Assembly: GCA_965223305.1 (NCBI GenBank)
Contig: CBDCWT010000062.1
Location: 1-64,000 of the forward strand
Direction: 5' to 3'
DNA from: CBDCWT01 sp965223305
Lineage (GTDB): Bacteria; Planctomycetota; Planctomycetia; Pirellulales; Pirellulaceae
DNA: 64,000 nt
Below are positions 52,435 to 60,875 of this stretch, piece after piece. The number at the start of each line of letters is the position of its first letter. Within the stretch, counting starts at the first letter, position 1. Below the pieces are notes generated by a model. It saw nothing but the letters and a program-made list of their open reading frames with translations, made no database searches and was not told the origin of the DNA. Both the position numbers and the translations under genes were made by a program.

Positions 52435-52880
52435 CGTTGCACCTCATCGTTGTTTCATGCAATTCCTCGCCGCAGAAGAGGGGACGGCACGGCAAACCCG
52501 TCCTCGACTATCCGACCACCTTCCACTCTAATCCGGATCATTCGCCAGCGCGCAGCCGTAAACGAGGGAATACTTAAAAAAGCTGCCGCTGCGATCACGT
52601 GGAGGCCAGGTCTTTTCTTGCTGAGTAATCAGCGAACCGCTATGGACGGCCCTAGCTGCCTGTTGAAAAACGCCTTCCCGGCGTTTTTCAACCTCGCCAA
52701 GCTCAGAACAGAGTTCTTCGCGGCTCGCAAATCAACGACTTGCGTCGCTGATTTGGCATCACATCCCTGTGATGCGGCAGCCCACTGAGAAAATCAACAG
52801 GCTGCTAGCGCCCCTTGACATGACGAAAGGTCGGCGCCCGTCCGGCGGGCGGGCGAAGAGCGGGCCGCTGCGTCACCGAG
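52435..52880. other. Intergenic region with M2 element
   Basis: Contains the M2 element at 52656-52804. The rest shows no gene. Confidence 0.7.
52656..52804. mobile_element. 149-bp MITE-like element, family M2, copy 2
   Basis: Begins CTGCCTGTTGAAAAACG and ends GAAAATCAACAGGCTG (complement CAGCCTGTTGATTTTC). Flanked by CTAG at 52652-52655 and 52805-52808. It differs from copy 1 by several substitutions and small insertions, so M2 is older or less active than M1. Confidence 0.82.
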
Positions 52881-53432
52881 TTAGGCGGCAGCGCCTCGAG
52901 TCGGTCCGCTTCGCTCCGCTCGTTGCATCACGTCTGCCTGGGCGAGTATGTCGAACCCGCCTTGTCCCTCGGTGCGCTCGAGCATGACCAACGATTGGTC
53001 GTGCAGCATACGCGGCAGATAGAACCAGGCCGCCTGGAGTGATTCCCGATCCTGATCCGCTCCGATCACAATGAGGTCGGTACCCGTGAGAGAGTTTGCG
53101 GTGCGGGAGAGTGCGGAAAAGGGATCGCCGGGCACAAGCCGGACCGAGCCACCGGTCTCGCTGAGCAATCGGTGTGCCTGCTTGAGGGTCATACCCGGCG
53201 TCGCAGATGGCCGCGCTTCAAACAGGTCGATCCCGACGTACTGCACATCTTGCGGTTCATGATAGCGGAGCAACATCGTCATCAGTCGACGAGATCGCAC
53301 TCCCGTGCCCACGCCAAACTCGACCACAGTGTTCGCCTTGAGGCGCCGGATGCAGCGATAGATGGCGCGTTCGTGATCCGGCTTGGAGACCGCCGTAAGG
53401 TAGAGCATCCTGACCAGGCTGGTCCGTTTCAC
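52881..53432 (-). CDS. Class I SAM-dependent methyltransferase-like protein
   Basis: A 183-residue protein with a GTG start at 53432 supported by GAGGAAG. The segment NTVVEFGVGTGVRSRRLM fits the SAM-binding motif I (E/DxGxGxG), YVGIDLFEA fits motif II, and LIVIGADQDRE may be the later acidic strand. It ends in GAAA without a recognised substrate domain. The protein is short for a methyltransferase, so it may lack a full cap or act with a partner. Isolated gene; no pathway clue. Confidence 0.65.
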   Translation of the reverse strand: MKRTSLVRMLYLTAVSKPDHERAIYRCIRRLKANTVVEFGVGTGVRSRRLMTMLLRYHEPQDVQYVGIDLFEARPSATPGMTLKQAHRLLSETGGSVRLVPGDPFSALSRTANSLTGTDLIVIGADQDRESLQAAWFYLPRMLHDQSLVMLERTEGQGGFDILAQADVMQRAERSGPTRGAAA

Positions 53433-54076
53433 GCTTGGACTTCCTCAAGTTCGCGGGATGGATGTGGGTCGACGGACAAGCGTCTCTGAAAACTGCCGCA
53501 AATCGAACTGCGCCGGCTAAGCCGTTGAGGGGATAGACGTCCCGGGCCAGCAGCGCCAGGTGACGTCGGCTACGAAGAGCCCATCTGAACGTGAAAGACC
53601 CCCCCTTTCCAACTTCGGAATGACCGGTGCAAAAAATAGAGTCGAATCGACGGGAAGTCGCTAATTTCCCGGTTCAAACGTGTCCAGCCGCAGCAGCTCT
53701 GGGTCGGCGTCCACGATCCGCCGACCGCTCGACTGGCAAGATCACGCGCCCATGACGGATGCCGGAAGGCAACCACGATGCCTCTCGGCAACAGCGCCCG
53801 ATCTTCCCACACACAAACCTAGCCGGTGCCTTGCACTGGACGCCGGGTGGCAACTGTTGACTTTCGGCATCGGAAAACGACTCACCGCTCCTCACCGCAC
53901 ACCGCACGCCTGGCCCTGCTGCATAGAACGACTTCGTGAATTCATGACCTATATTTCTTTTAGTAGCCGCCGGTGTTTCAGCTGGCGCTCCGCACACATC
54001 GTGGCCCGTTCTGGGACACACCGCTGCACGCATCCTAGTCCGACTTCACGAATTCACAGCAGCAACGAGAGTACCC
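53433..54076. promoter_or_regulatory. Upstream region of the subtilase gene
   Basis: Divergent gap of 644 bp. I see no gene. A near-repeat CGACTTCGTGAATTCATGAC (53931) and CGACTTCACGAATTCACAGC (54041) lies before the subtilase start and could be an operator pair, but this is weak. Confidence 0.4.
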
Positions 54077-57000
54077 ATGCAATCCTGGAAGGCGTTGCGC
54101 ACCCAGAAGCGCCAGGCGCGCTTCGAGCGATTCGAAGAGCGGATCGCTCTCTCGGCGCAGCCCATAGCGACACTCTTGCCAGTCGACGTACCGCTGGAGA
54201 GACACTACGAAGAACTGACGCCGGTCGACGCAGCTGACTTCCGAGTCAACGTTGAACTTGTTCAACAGGTTGAAAACCATGTCGGGAGCTTGAATCCATG
54301 GCTGGAAAGCGCACACCAGTCGACGGGCGTCAACTACGTCCATTCCACTTACGGTTTTGGCGGGCAAGGCCAAACCGTAGCCATTATTGATAGCGGTATT
54401 GCTTACGATCATTACTCGTTGGGAACTGGATTCGGTGCGCAGTACCGAGTCGTGGGGGGGTATGACTTTGCTGAAGGTGATACCAATCCGTACGACGATG
54501 GGCCCGCTGGGTTCCACGGGACTCATGTCGCAGGTATCGTCGGCAGCGATCACGCGACCCATCGAGGTGTAGCTCCCGACGTCGACCTAGTCGCCCTACG
54601 GGTCTTTGACGACGACGGCGCCGGCTTCTTCAGCTGGGTTGAAAGCGCCCTGGCCTGGGTACACACTCACCGAAACGACTTCGCAAATCCGATCACAACG
54701 GTCAATCTCTCGCTGGGCACGACCTGGAATTCGGAAGAGATTCCCAGCTGGACAACGATTGAAGACGAGCTGGCGCAGCTCGAAGCTGACGGAATCTTCG
54801 TAACTGCATCGGCCGGCAATTCGTTTGAAGACTACAACACAGCCGGCCTGAGTTATCCTGCGGCAAGCGACTTCCTCGTACCGGTCTCGAGCGTCGGCGC
54901 CGACGGACAATTCAGTTCCTTCAGCCAACGTAGCGGGCGCGTCTTAGCCGCTCCCGGCGAGTCGATCGTCAGCACCGTGCCGGACCATGTGTTCGGTGCC
55001 AACAACGTTCCTAACGACTTCGGCGCCGCGTCGGGAACCAGCATGGCAGCACCGTATGTCGCAGGTGCTAGTGCGCTAGTACGCCAAGCTATGGAATTTG
55101 TCGGTATGCAAGGAATTACGCAGGACGCCATCTACGACCACCTGCGGAACACGGCGGACATCTTCTTCGACACAGCGACGAACGCCAACTATCACCGCAT
55201 CAACGTCCAGGCGGCGCTCGACGCGCTGATGCCCGCGGACGATTTCGGTTCGACCGTGGCCACGGCACACGATCTCGGCGTCTTGTCGGATCAGCTCACG
55301 CAAAACGGTCTCATCGGAAAACTCAACGACCTGGACTACTTCACGTTCACTGCCGGGGCAACCGGGACGGTAAACATGACCGTCGATGGCGACCATGAGC
55401 TCGTTCCCGATCTCGACGTAACCGGCGCGACAGGCACCGAGAATGGCAATTCACTCTCCTTCGACGTGATTGGCGGGCAATCGTACTCAGTGTCCGTCGC
55501 AACCACTCAAGGAGGAGGCATCGGCTTCTACGATGCAGAACTGACACTTCAAGCCAGCGCCATCGAGCTGGGAACCGTCGCCTCGAGCAGACTTACCGAC
55601 CAGAACCTGAGCAGTCCCGTCACGTGGTATCAGCTCAGTGCGACTCGGGCGGGGACTTTGACTGCTGAAGCGATCTTCAGCCACGCAGCAGGCGATGTCG
55701 ACTTGGAACTCTACAGCGGATCGGGTCAGCTGCTCGCATCCAGCAGCTCCACGACCGACAACGAACGAATCGATGTATCTGCGAGCGGCGGAGAAGACTT
55801 TTTGGTCAAAGTGTCCGGGACAAACAGCGACGTCGACCTGAGATTTACGAACCTACTGTCGTCCGCGAACGGGGAGCTAGCCGTCCACGGGACGGCCGCC
55901 AACGACACCGTCGTCGCCAACCTGTCCAGTCTCGAATTGACGGTCAATGGCGTCGTCTATTCCAACGCCCTGTTCAACATCGGAAACACAATGGTCTATG
56001 CCGGCGCCGGCAGCGATCTTGTGACGGTCCACGGAACCAGCTCGATGGAGACCGCAGCCTTCGAAGTCGGTCTGTTGAACGTGGCGAACTCCAGCCAGCG
56101 GGTGCAGGTCTTTGATGCAGAGACGTCGATCGTGTTCTCAGGCGGCGGCAGTGACCGGGCAGTCGTCTTCGATTCGGTTGGGAACGACCAGTATGTGGGT
56201 CGCGAAGACACAAGCATCCTCTACGGAACCGGATTCCGGCATGAAATGCACAACTATTCCGAAGTCTACGTGCATTCGGTGAACGGTGGCTACGACCAAG
56301 CCGAACTGTATGACGGGCTGCTGGACGATCACTTTGTGGGCCGTGCTGACAGCAGTGTTATGTATGCCGACGACTACAGCTTCTACAACGTCGCATACAA
56401 CTTCGATCAAGTCGAAGCGCACGCGACTAACGGCGGCTACGACCGGGCGTACATGCACGATTCGGCCTCCAACGACCACTTCGTCGCTCGGGCCGACTTC
56501 AGTGTCATGTATGCCGACGACTACAGTTTTTACAACGTGGCGAACGAGTTCGAGCGTGTGGACGGGTACTCCACCAATGGTGGCTACGATCGAGCATACA
56601 TGCACGATTCCGAAGATCACGACTTCTTTGTGGGCCTAGCCGATCGCGGGTTACTGTATGCGGCCGACTACAGTTTCTACAATCTCGCGCACGGGTTCAC
56701 CGAAGTCGATGCCTACGCGTCCAACGGCGGCTACGATCGCGCGTATTTACATGGCTCGTCCGGAAACGACATCTTTGTCGGACGTCCTGAGAATAGCGCG
56801 CTCTACGCGGCAGACTTCAGTCACTATAACATGACACACGGATTCGAACAGGTCGACGCCTTTGCGACACCTGGAGGCTACGATCGGGCGATCCTCTACG
56901 ATGGCGCTACGAACGACTTCCTCGTCGCCCGCAGCGACAGCGCCGTCCTCTATGCCAGCGACTACAGCTTCTACAACATGGCGCACGGGTTCGACCAAGT

Positions 57001-57664
57001 CGACGCGCATGCCACCGCTGGTGGCTACAATCGAGCTTACCTTTATGATGCGGCGACGGATGACTACTTCGTCGGCAGAGAACTCAGCAGTGTGCTCTAC
57101 GCCAGCGACTACAGCTTCTACAACGTGGCCCATGCCTTTTCGCAAGTCGACGCGCATTCCACGGCTGGCGGCAACGACCTGGCGTTCCTCTATGGGTCGG
57201 CCGGGGATGATTTCTTTGTCGGACGCCCGGATCATAGCGTTCTCTATGCGAGTGACTACAGCTTCTACAACATCGCCTATGGATTCAAACAGGTCGACGC
57301 AGATGCCTCTTCTGGAGGCAACGATCGTGCCTTCTTTTTTGATTCGATCGGCGATGAGTCGTTCGCCGCCGGGGGCACTGTGGCCGAACTCAGCGGCCTT
57401 GGTTTCTACTTCCGGGCACGCCATTTCGACCGGGTCGATGTCTCCGGCGCAGCGGGTGGTCACGATTCAGCCACCTACTATGATGTCGAAAGTAGTGACT
57501 CCGTATTCGGAAGAAGCAACTACTCGACCCTAAACACGCTGCTCACCACCATCCGCGTGGAAGAGTTCGAGGAGCTGGATGCGATTGCAATGAACGGCAA
57601 CAGTCCCTCTGCCGACGTGGTGGCTGTCGATTACCTCTTCCAGTCCGTGGGGAACTGGAACTAG
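54077..57664 (+). CDS. Surface subtilase (S8 peptidase) with 49-residue tandem repeats
   Basis: A 1195-residue protein. The N-terminus (RFERFEERIALSAQP) resembles the sorting sequence found at the start of many large planctomycete surface proteins. The S8 domain (about 75-385) has Asp105 (VAIIDSGIAYDH), His147 (HGTHVAGIVGS), oxyanion Asn248 (TASAGNSF) and Ser322 (GTSMAAPYVAG). Two PPC-like beta domains follow (DYFTFTAGATGTVNMTVDG; WYQLSATRAGTLTAEAIF). Residues 736-1078 are seven 49-residue repeats of the type NGGYDRAYMHDS...YADDYSFYNVA, with degenerate units on both sides. No C-terminal sorting domain is visible. It likely acts as an adhesive or degradative surface protease. Confidence 0.93.
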   Translation: MQSWKALRTQKRQARFERFEERIALSAQPIATLLPVDVPLERHYEELTPVDAADFRVNVELVQQVENHVGSLNPWLESAHQSTGVNYVHSTYGFGGQGQTVAIIDSGIAYDHYSLGTGFGAQYRVVGGYDFAEGDTNPYDDGPAGFHGTHVAGIVGSDHATHRGVAPDVDLVALRVFDDDGAGFFSWVESALAWVHTHRNDFANPITTVNLSLGTTWNSEEIPSWTTIEDELAQLEADGIFVTASAGNSFEDYNTAGLSYPAASDFLVPVSSVGADGQFSSFSQRSGRVLAAPGESIVSTVPDHVFGANNVPNDFGAASGTSMAAPYVAGASALVRQAMEFVGMQGITQDAIYDHLRNTADIFFDTATNANYHRINVQAALDALMPADDFGSTVATAHDLGVLSDQLTQNGLIGKLNDLDYFTFTAGATGTVNMTVDGDHELVPDLDVTGATGTENGNSLSFDVIGGQSYSVSVATTQGGGIGFYDAELTLQASAIELGTVASSRLTDQNLSSPVTWYQLSATRAGTLTAEAIFSHAAGDVDLELYSGSGQLLASSSSTTDNERIDVSASGGEDFLVKVSGTNSDVDLRFTNLLSSANGELAVHGTAANDTVVANLSSLELTVNGVVYSNALFNIGNTMVYAGAGSDLVTVHGTSSMETAAFEVGLLNVANSSQRVQVFDAETSIVFSGGGSDRAVVFDSVGNDQYVGREDTSILYGTGFRHEMHNYSEVYVHSVNGGYDQAELYDGLLDDHFVGRADSSVMYADDYSFYNVAYNFDQVEAHATNGGYDRAYMHDSASNDHFVARADFSVMYADDYSFYNVANEFERVDGYSTNGGYDRAYMHDSEDHDFFVGLADRGLLYAADYSFYNLAHGFTEVDAYASNGGYDRAYLHGSSGNDIFVGRPENSALYAADFSHYNMTHGFEQVDAFATPGGYDRAILYDGATNDFLVARSDSAVLYASDYSFYNMAHGFDQVDAHATAGGYNRAYLYDAATDDYFVGRELSSVLYASDYSFYNVAHAFSQVDAHSTAGGNDLAFLYGSAGDDFFVGRPDHSVLYASDYSFYNIAYGFKQVDADASSGGNDRAFFFDSIGDESFAAGGTVAELSGLGFYFRARHFDRVDVSGAAGGHDSATYYDVESSDSVFGRSNYSTLNTLLTTIRVEEFEELDAIAMNGNSPSADVVAVDYLFQSVGNWN
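56282..57310 (+). repeat. Seven 147-bp coding repeats in the subtilase
   Basis: Seven units of exactly 147 bp (49 codons) start at 56282. Conserved positions are GGYDRA, a variable D-x-F-V-G/A-R stretch, LYA-x-DYSFYN, and F-x-x-V-D-A. Three weaker units flank them. Confidence 0.92.
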
Positions 57665-57767
57665 GTGCTGCTGAAGGAAGTGTTGGCGGCACCACCATGT
57701 CCGTAGGTTGAGACCGGCCCAGGGAGCGGGGCTGCGACGATCGCGGAGCGCCCAGCGCGGCCTTTAG

Positions 57768-57941
57768 CCCGGATTATTCATGAAGATCGTGGCGAGAGGT
57801 TGTAAGTACGTTCGTGGCAAGGAAGGCGAGCAATTCTTCCGCAGGCGTATTGAAGCAATACGTCGAGGGAGAATTGTGAAGCATGACGAAGCCACGGATG
57901 GACTTACGACCTCGCAGCAGATCGCTCATGAATAATTCGGG
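57768..57941. mobile_element. 174-bp palindromic MITE-like element, family M1, copy 4
   Basis: One substitution against copy 1 (C to G near 57790). Flanked by TTAG at 57764-57767 and 57942-57945. Confidence 0.92.
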
Positions 57942-58165
57942 TTAGCCGCAACCAAAGTCCCTTCCCCCACCGGAGGTCGTGCAGCTTTCTCGTCTTTCTT
58001 CACTCTCCCCTCGGGGCCCTCGGGGAGAGTCGGCCCCAAGGGCCGGAGAGGGGGGGACACGCCTCGGGGACGATCACTCCCGGGCAGCCCTCCCCGGACG
58101 CTATCGCGTCCGACCCTCCCGCGAGCGGGAGGGTGAGGTGGATGTCCGCTGGTTTGTGAAGAGCG

Positions 58166-58318
58166 GTAGGCCGGAACAAGCGGCGCCAGCAGCCATCCCT
58201 GTGCCTACGATTTTCCCACGCCGCGCTGTTCCGGCAACACCGGTTTGATGCGTCGCCGGAACAGCGCGGCGCTCACGGAGCGTGAAGCCAGAGCTCTCGC
58301 GTCGCTTGTTCCGGCCTT
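58166..58318. repeat. Nested palindromic repeat, family P, copy 3
   Basis: Left outer arm GTAGGCCGGAACAAGCGGCG at 58166-58185; the right outer arm (to about 58318) has changed bases (CGTCGCTTGTTCCGGCC). Inner arms as in copy 2. Reverse orientation to that copy. Confidence 0.85.
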
Positions 58319-58360
58319 CTTTCTCGCGAACAGCCAATCGCAACTCCAGGGAGGACGGCC

Positions 58361-58434
58361 ATCAGCCGGAATGCGTTAGCATCCGGTTTTGGGATGAACC
58401 GTGGGCTAACGCCGGCTAACGCCCAGCGGCTGAT
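58361..58434. repeat. Palindromic intergenic repeat, family R2, copy 3
   Basis: Begins ATCAGCCGGAATGCGTTAGC and ends GCCCAGCGGCTGAT; contains a 10-bp internal duplication (CTAACGCCGG then CTAACGCCCA) not seen in the other copies. Confidence 0.75.
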
Positions 58435-58484
58435 TGGCAGCGTAGCCGAACTCGCCAGAGTTTGGTGAATTGCCGCATCGACGC

Positions 58485-59435
58485 TCAGGCCGCTCGGGCC
58501 TCCGGCTGTGGTCGGCTTTGTGAGATGCCGTCCGGCGGGCGCCTTGTGCCGGCACTGATCACTGCGGAGAAGACTTGCTGCCAGGGAACCCAGAAAACGT
58601 AGCACGTGATCATGTGGAGAAACTGAGGCCCGATCAGCACGTAGATGGCTACGTGCAGACAATAAGCTGCCGGTACGAGTAACAAACCGCAGCGACGGCT
58701 CAGCAGAGCCAACGGCACAGACAGCTCGACGACGACCACGAGGAAAGCCAACAAGTTGCACAGCCAAGGCACCCGCGCCAAATACGGCGCCCATTCCGTA
58801 GGCGCTCCTACATATTGGTGCCAAACCAGCAGATGCGCTAGGAAGTCTGAGGTAAACCAGTGAATGCCGGAGACCCGCAACTTCGAGAAACCCGCGCTGA
58901 AGTACATCAGAGCCAACAGCAGACAGGCAAGTCGTATCGGCCACGTATATTCCGCTGATTGAAATGCCGGCTTGATAACCTGGTCGCGAAATCGGCGGCG
59001 GCGGAGCAGGACATCGACCGAGATCGCGTCCCCACAACGTGCGAGTGCCATAACAGCGAGCAGCAACACGTGGATGCCGTCGTAGTGACAAGTGATTCCG
59101 AAACTGTGAGTCGTTCCGATCAGGTAGATTCCCAACAGGAAGGCAACCCGAGTAGACACACGGGTCGCCAGCCCGATCGCCGACAGAAACAGTGAGAGCT
59201 TCCAGCTCCATTGCAGGACATCGAGGTAGGCGGAGTCAACGAGAGTCATGCCGAAGAATCGCAGCATTCCCGTCGGTCGCCAGAAGATCTCTGGCACGTC
59301 GGCGTACCAGCCGTAGTCAAACCGAAAGTAGCAAATCAACAGTGCGCCGTAGAACAGAATCCGGCACACGGCAAGGTTAACGCACGAAGTAGGCGTCAAC
59401 CAAAACGCTCGAATTCGCTGGCGGAGCCACATCAT
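58485..59435 (-). CDS. HTTM-domain membrane protein (vitamin K carboxylase-like)
   Basis: A 316-residue membrane protein with about six to eight helices (LAVCRILFYGALLICYF, LSLFLSAIGLATRV, RLACLLLALMYFSAGFSKL, LAFLVVVVELSVPLALL). The order and the conserved YFSAGFSKLRVSG and VELSVPLALL segments match the HTTM family, related to gamma-glutamyl carboxylase but usually lacking its active residues. It forms an operon with the gene at 59495-60301 (59 bp apart). Function of bacterial HTTM pairs is mostly unknown. Confidence 0.85.
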   Translation of the reverse strand: MMWLRQRIRAFWLTPTSCVNLAVCRILFYGALLICYFRFDYGWYADVPEIFWRPTGMLRFFGMTLVDSAYLDVLQWSWKLSLFLSAIGLATRVSTRVAFLLGIYLIGTTHSFGITCHYDGIHVLLLAVMALARCGDAISVDVLLRRRRFRDQVIKPAFQSAEYTWPIRLACLLLALMYFSAGFSKLRVSGIHWFTSDFLAHLLVWHQYVGAPTEWAPYLARVPWLCNLLAFLVVVVELSVPLALLSRRCGLLLVPAAYCLHVAIYVLIGPQFLHMITCYVFWVPWQQVFSAVISAGTRRPPDGISQSRPQPEARAA

Positions 59436-59494
59436 CTCTGGTTAACCCTAGACTGACCCTACATTGGCCAAAAAACAAACCCAGCGTGGTTGGC

Positions 59495-60301
59495 TTATCG
59501 CAAAACTGAAACTTCCTCGACCAGTACCCTGCGATCCGGCACGAACTTGTTACTCGCGTCCGGTTGCAAATTATCCCATTCTTCCCGATAGAGACGTAAT
59601 CGCCCGAAGCGTGGTCCCATCCGTGTACGGTCGAGCCGCCGTGCGGTGTACGCCGTGAGCAATTCGACCATACCCTGTCGGGTCTTCGTTTTGTTTCCCC
59701 TGAGGCTCCAGCACCCCAAAACCGCTTCGGCCTGAAACGGTTGATGCGGCTCTTCGCCAGCGGGAAATACGAGCTCTAGTTCAGGCTCCGTTTCCGTAAC
59801 GCCATACAGCCGATAACGCTCGACCGCCGGACCTTCGTCCGGGCGACTGTTGGAGTACATGCTGTAGGCCGAAAAGGGCCACAGTTCAACGTTCAACAAA
59901 GTGGCCGTGAGTGACAATAACGTAAAGGCCCCAATGGCGCCGATCACTGTGAACCGCCGCGCCTTGGGAATTGATGACAGGCAGACACTGTCGTCAACCG
60001 AGCCGAAGACTCGGTCCCACCAGACTTGAAACGACTTGTCCAGCGCCATCACAGCTGCGAGGCATACCGCTGCGGCGAGTATCCCAATCCACAACACACT
60101 CGTCTGAGCATAGCTGATGTAGAGACTCAGCGGCCGTGGCGGCTGACGCGCAAACAGGTCATTCAAAAACTCAAAACGACTCTGGCCATGGAAGGCCGCG
60201 GAAACAAGCGGTGGAACTACGACGTGAATGGCCAGCGCACAGACCACAGCTCCGCCTGTCACGGTGTAGGCGAAGAGCAGAAAGAGACTTTTCCGACTCA
60301 T
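59495..60301 (-). CDS. Membrane partner of the HTTM protein
   Basis: A 268-residue protein with three membrane helices (SLFLLFAYTVTGGAVVCALA; SVLWIGILAAAVCLAAVMAL; FTVIGAIGAFTLLSLTATLL) and a C-terminal soluble domain. The phrase LWPFSAYSMYSNSRPD after the third helix is characteristic of small proteins found next to HTTM genes. The soluble part has an acidic EEPHQPF loop and a basic end. It is read first in the operon. No enzyme motif. Confidence 0.78.
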   Translation of the reverse strand: MSRKSLFLLFAYTVTGGAVVCALAIHVVVPPLVSAAFHGQSRFEFLNDLFARQPPRPLSLYISYAQTSVLWIGILAAAVCLAAVMALDKSFQVWWDRVFGSVDDSVCLSSIPKARRFTVIGAIGAFTLLSLTATLLNVELWPFSAYSMYSNSRPDEGPAVERYRLYGVTETEPELELVFPAGEEPHQPFQAEAVLGCWSLRGNKTKTRQGMVELLTAYTARRLDRTRMGPRFGRLRLYREEWDNLQPDASNKFVPDRRVLVEEVSVLR

Positions 60302-60875
60302 TTAGAGTACTCGTAAGGAGTCGCTGGACCTAAGGTGTGAAATCCGACGATAACCTGCAGCGATTCCCAGTTGACCGCTGTTTAAGCGGGGCGTCCTTGG
60401 CTCCCGTTTTGGCGACCGGCGGATCGCGTCGACGGGCTGACATGGGTCTGCTGCATCGTCACCGAATTGTCGTGGGTGTGGTTGCTGCTCGACAGTCTGT
60501 TCGTCTAGATCGGCTGCCCGCCAGCCTGCGCTTTCGGCCTTCTTCTGCGATGGACAAGCTGGCAGAACTACCCACACACCTTCGTGTGAAGTGATGCCGG
60601 TGCGGCAAGATCGTCTCGCGACAGCTTGTTAAGCTGTAGGAGTCCACCGGGTTATCATCGTGACACTACTTCCGCGGTAAGTGTCACGTGGATGACTCGT
60701 GAAGATCGTAGAGAGGGCTCCGCAGCAGCCGCGCATCGACCTTGGGAGTCGAGGCTCCTGCCGAGCCGAAGCCGCGCGCTCGAACTGATGGAAGCGAGAT
60801 TCGCAAATCGGGGTGGCGTTGAAAACGGTGGCTAGGCAAATGCCTCGCGCTCGCGTTCTTCAACCTCGCGTTTCC
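60302..60875. other. Intergenic region without recognised gene
   Basis: 574 bp between the E1-beta stop and the start of the HTTM partner, both on the minus strand. It holds a hairpin GTGACACT...AGTGTCAC near 60659-60687 without a following T-run, and no protein-like frame. Confidence 0.5.

Larger units (their letters stand above)
57665..58484. other. Convergent gap filled by mobile and palindromic repeats
   Basis: Contains the M1 element (57768-57941), then a reverse copy of the 31.5-32.0 kb repeat block (57995-58470), made of a hairpin module, a nested palindrome, an R2 unit and an R3 unit. Confidence 0.85.

Noticed and set aside
56282..57310. Possible CRISPR-like repeat
   Set aside because: In-frame 147-bp coding repeats with all positions part of a protein.
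56747..57463. 238-codon antisense frame in the subtilase
   Set aside because: Lies opposite the coding repeats; open only because of the repeated codon pattern.
58273..59211. 312-codon frame on the minus strand
   Set aside because: Overlaps the well-supported HTTM gene in another frame and runs into the repeat block; composition is not protein-like.
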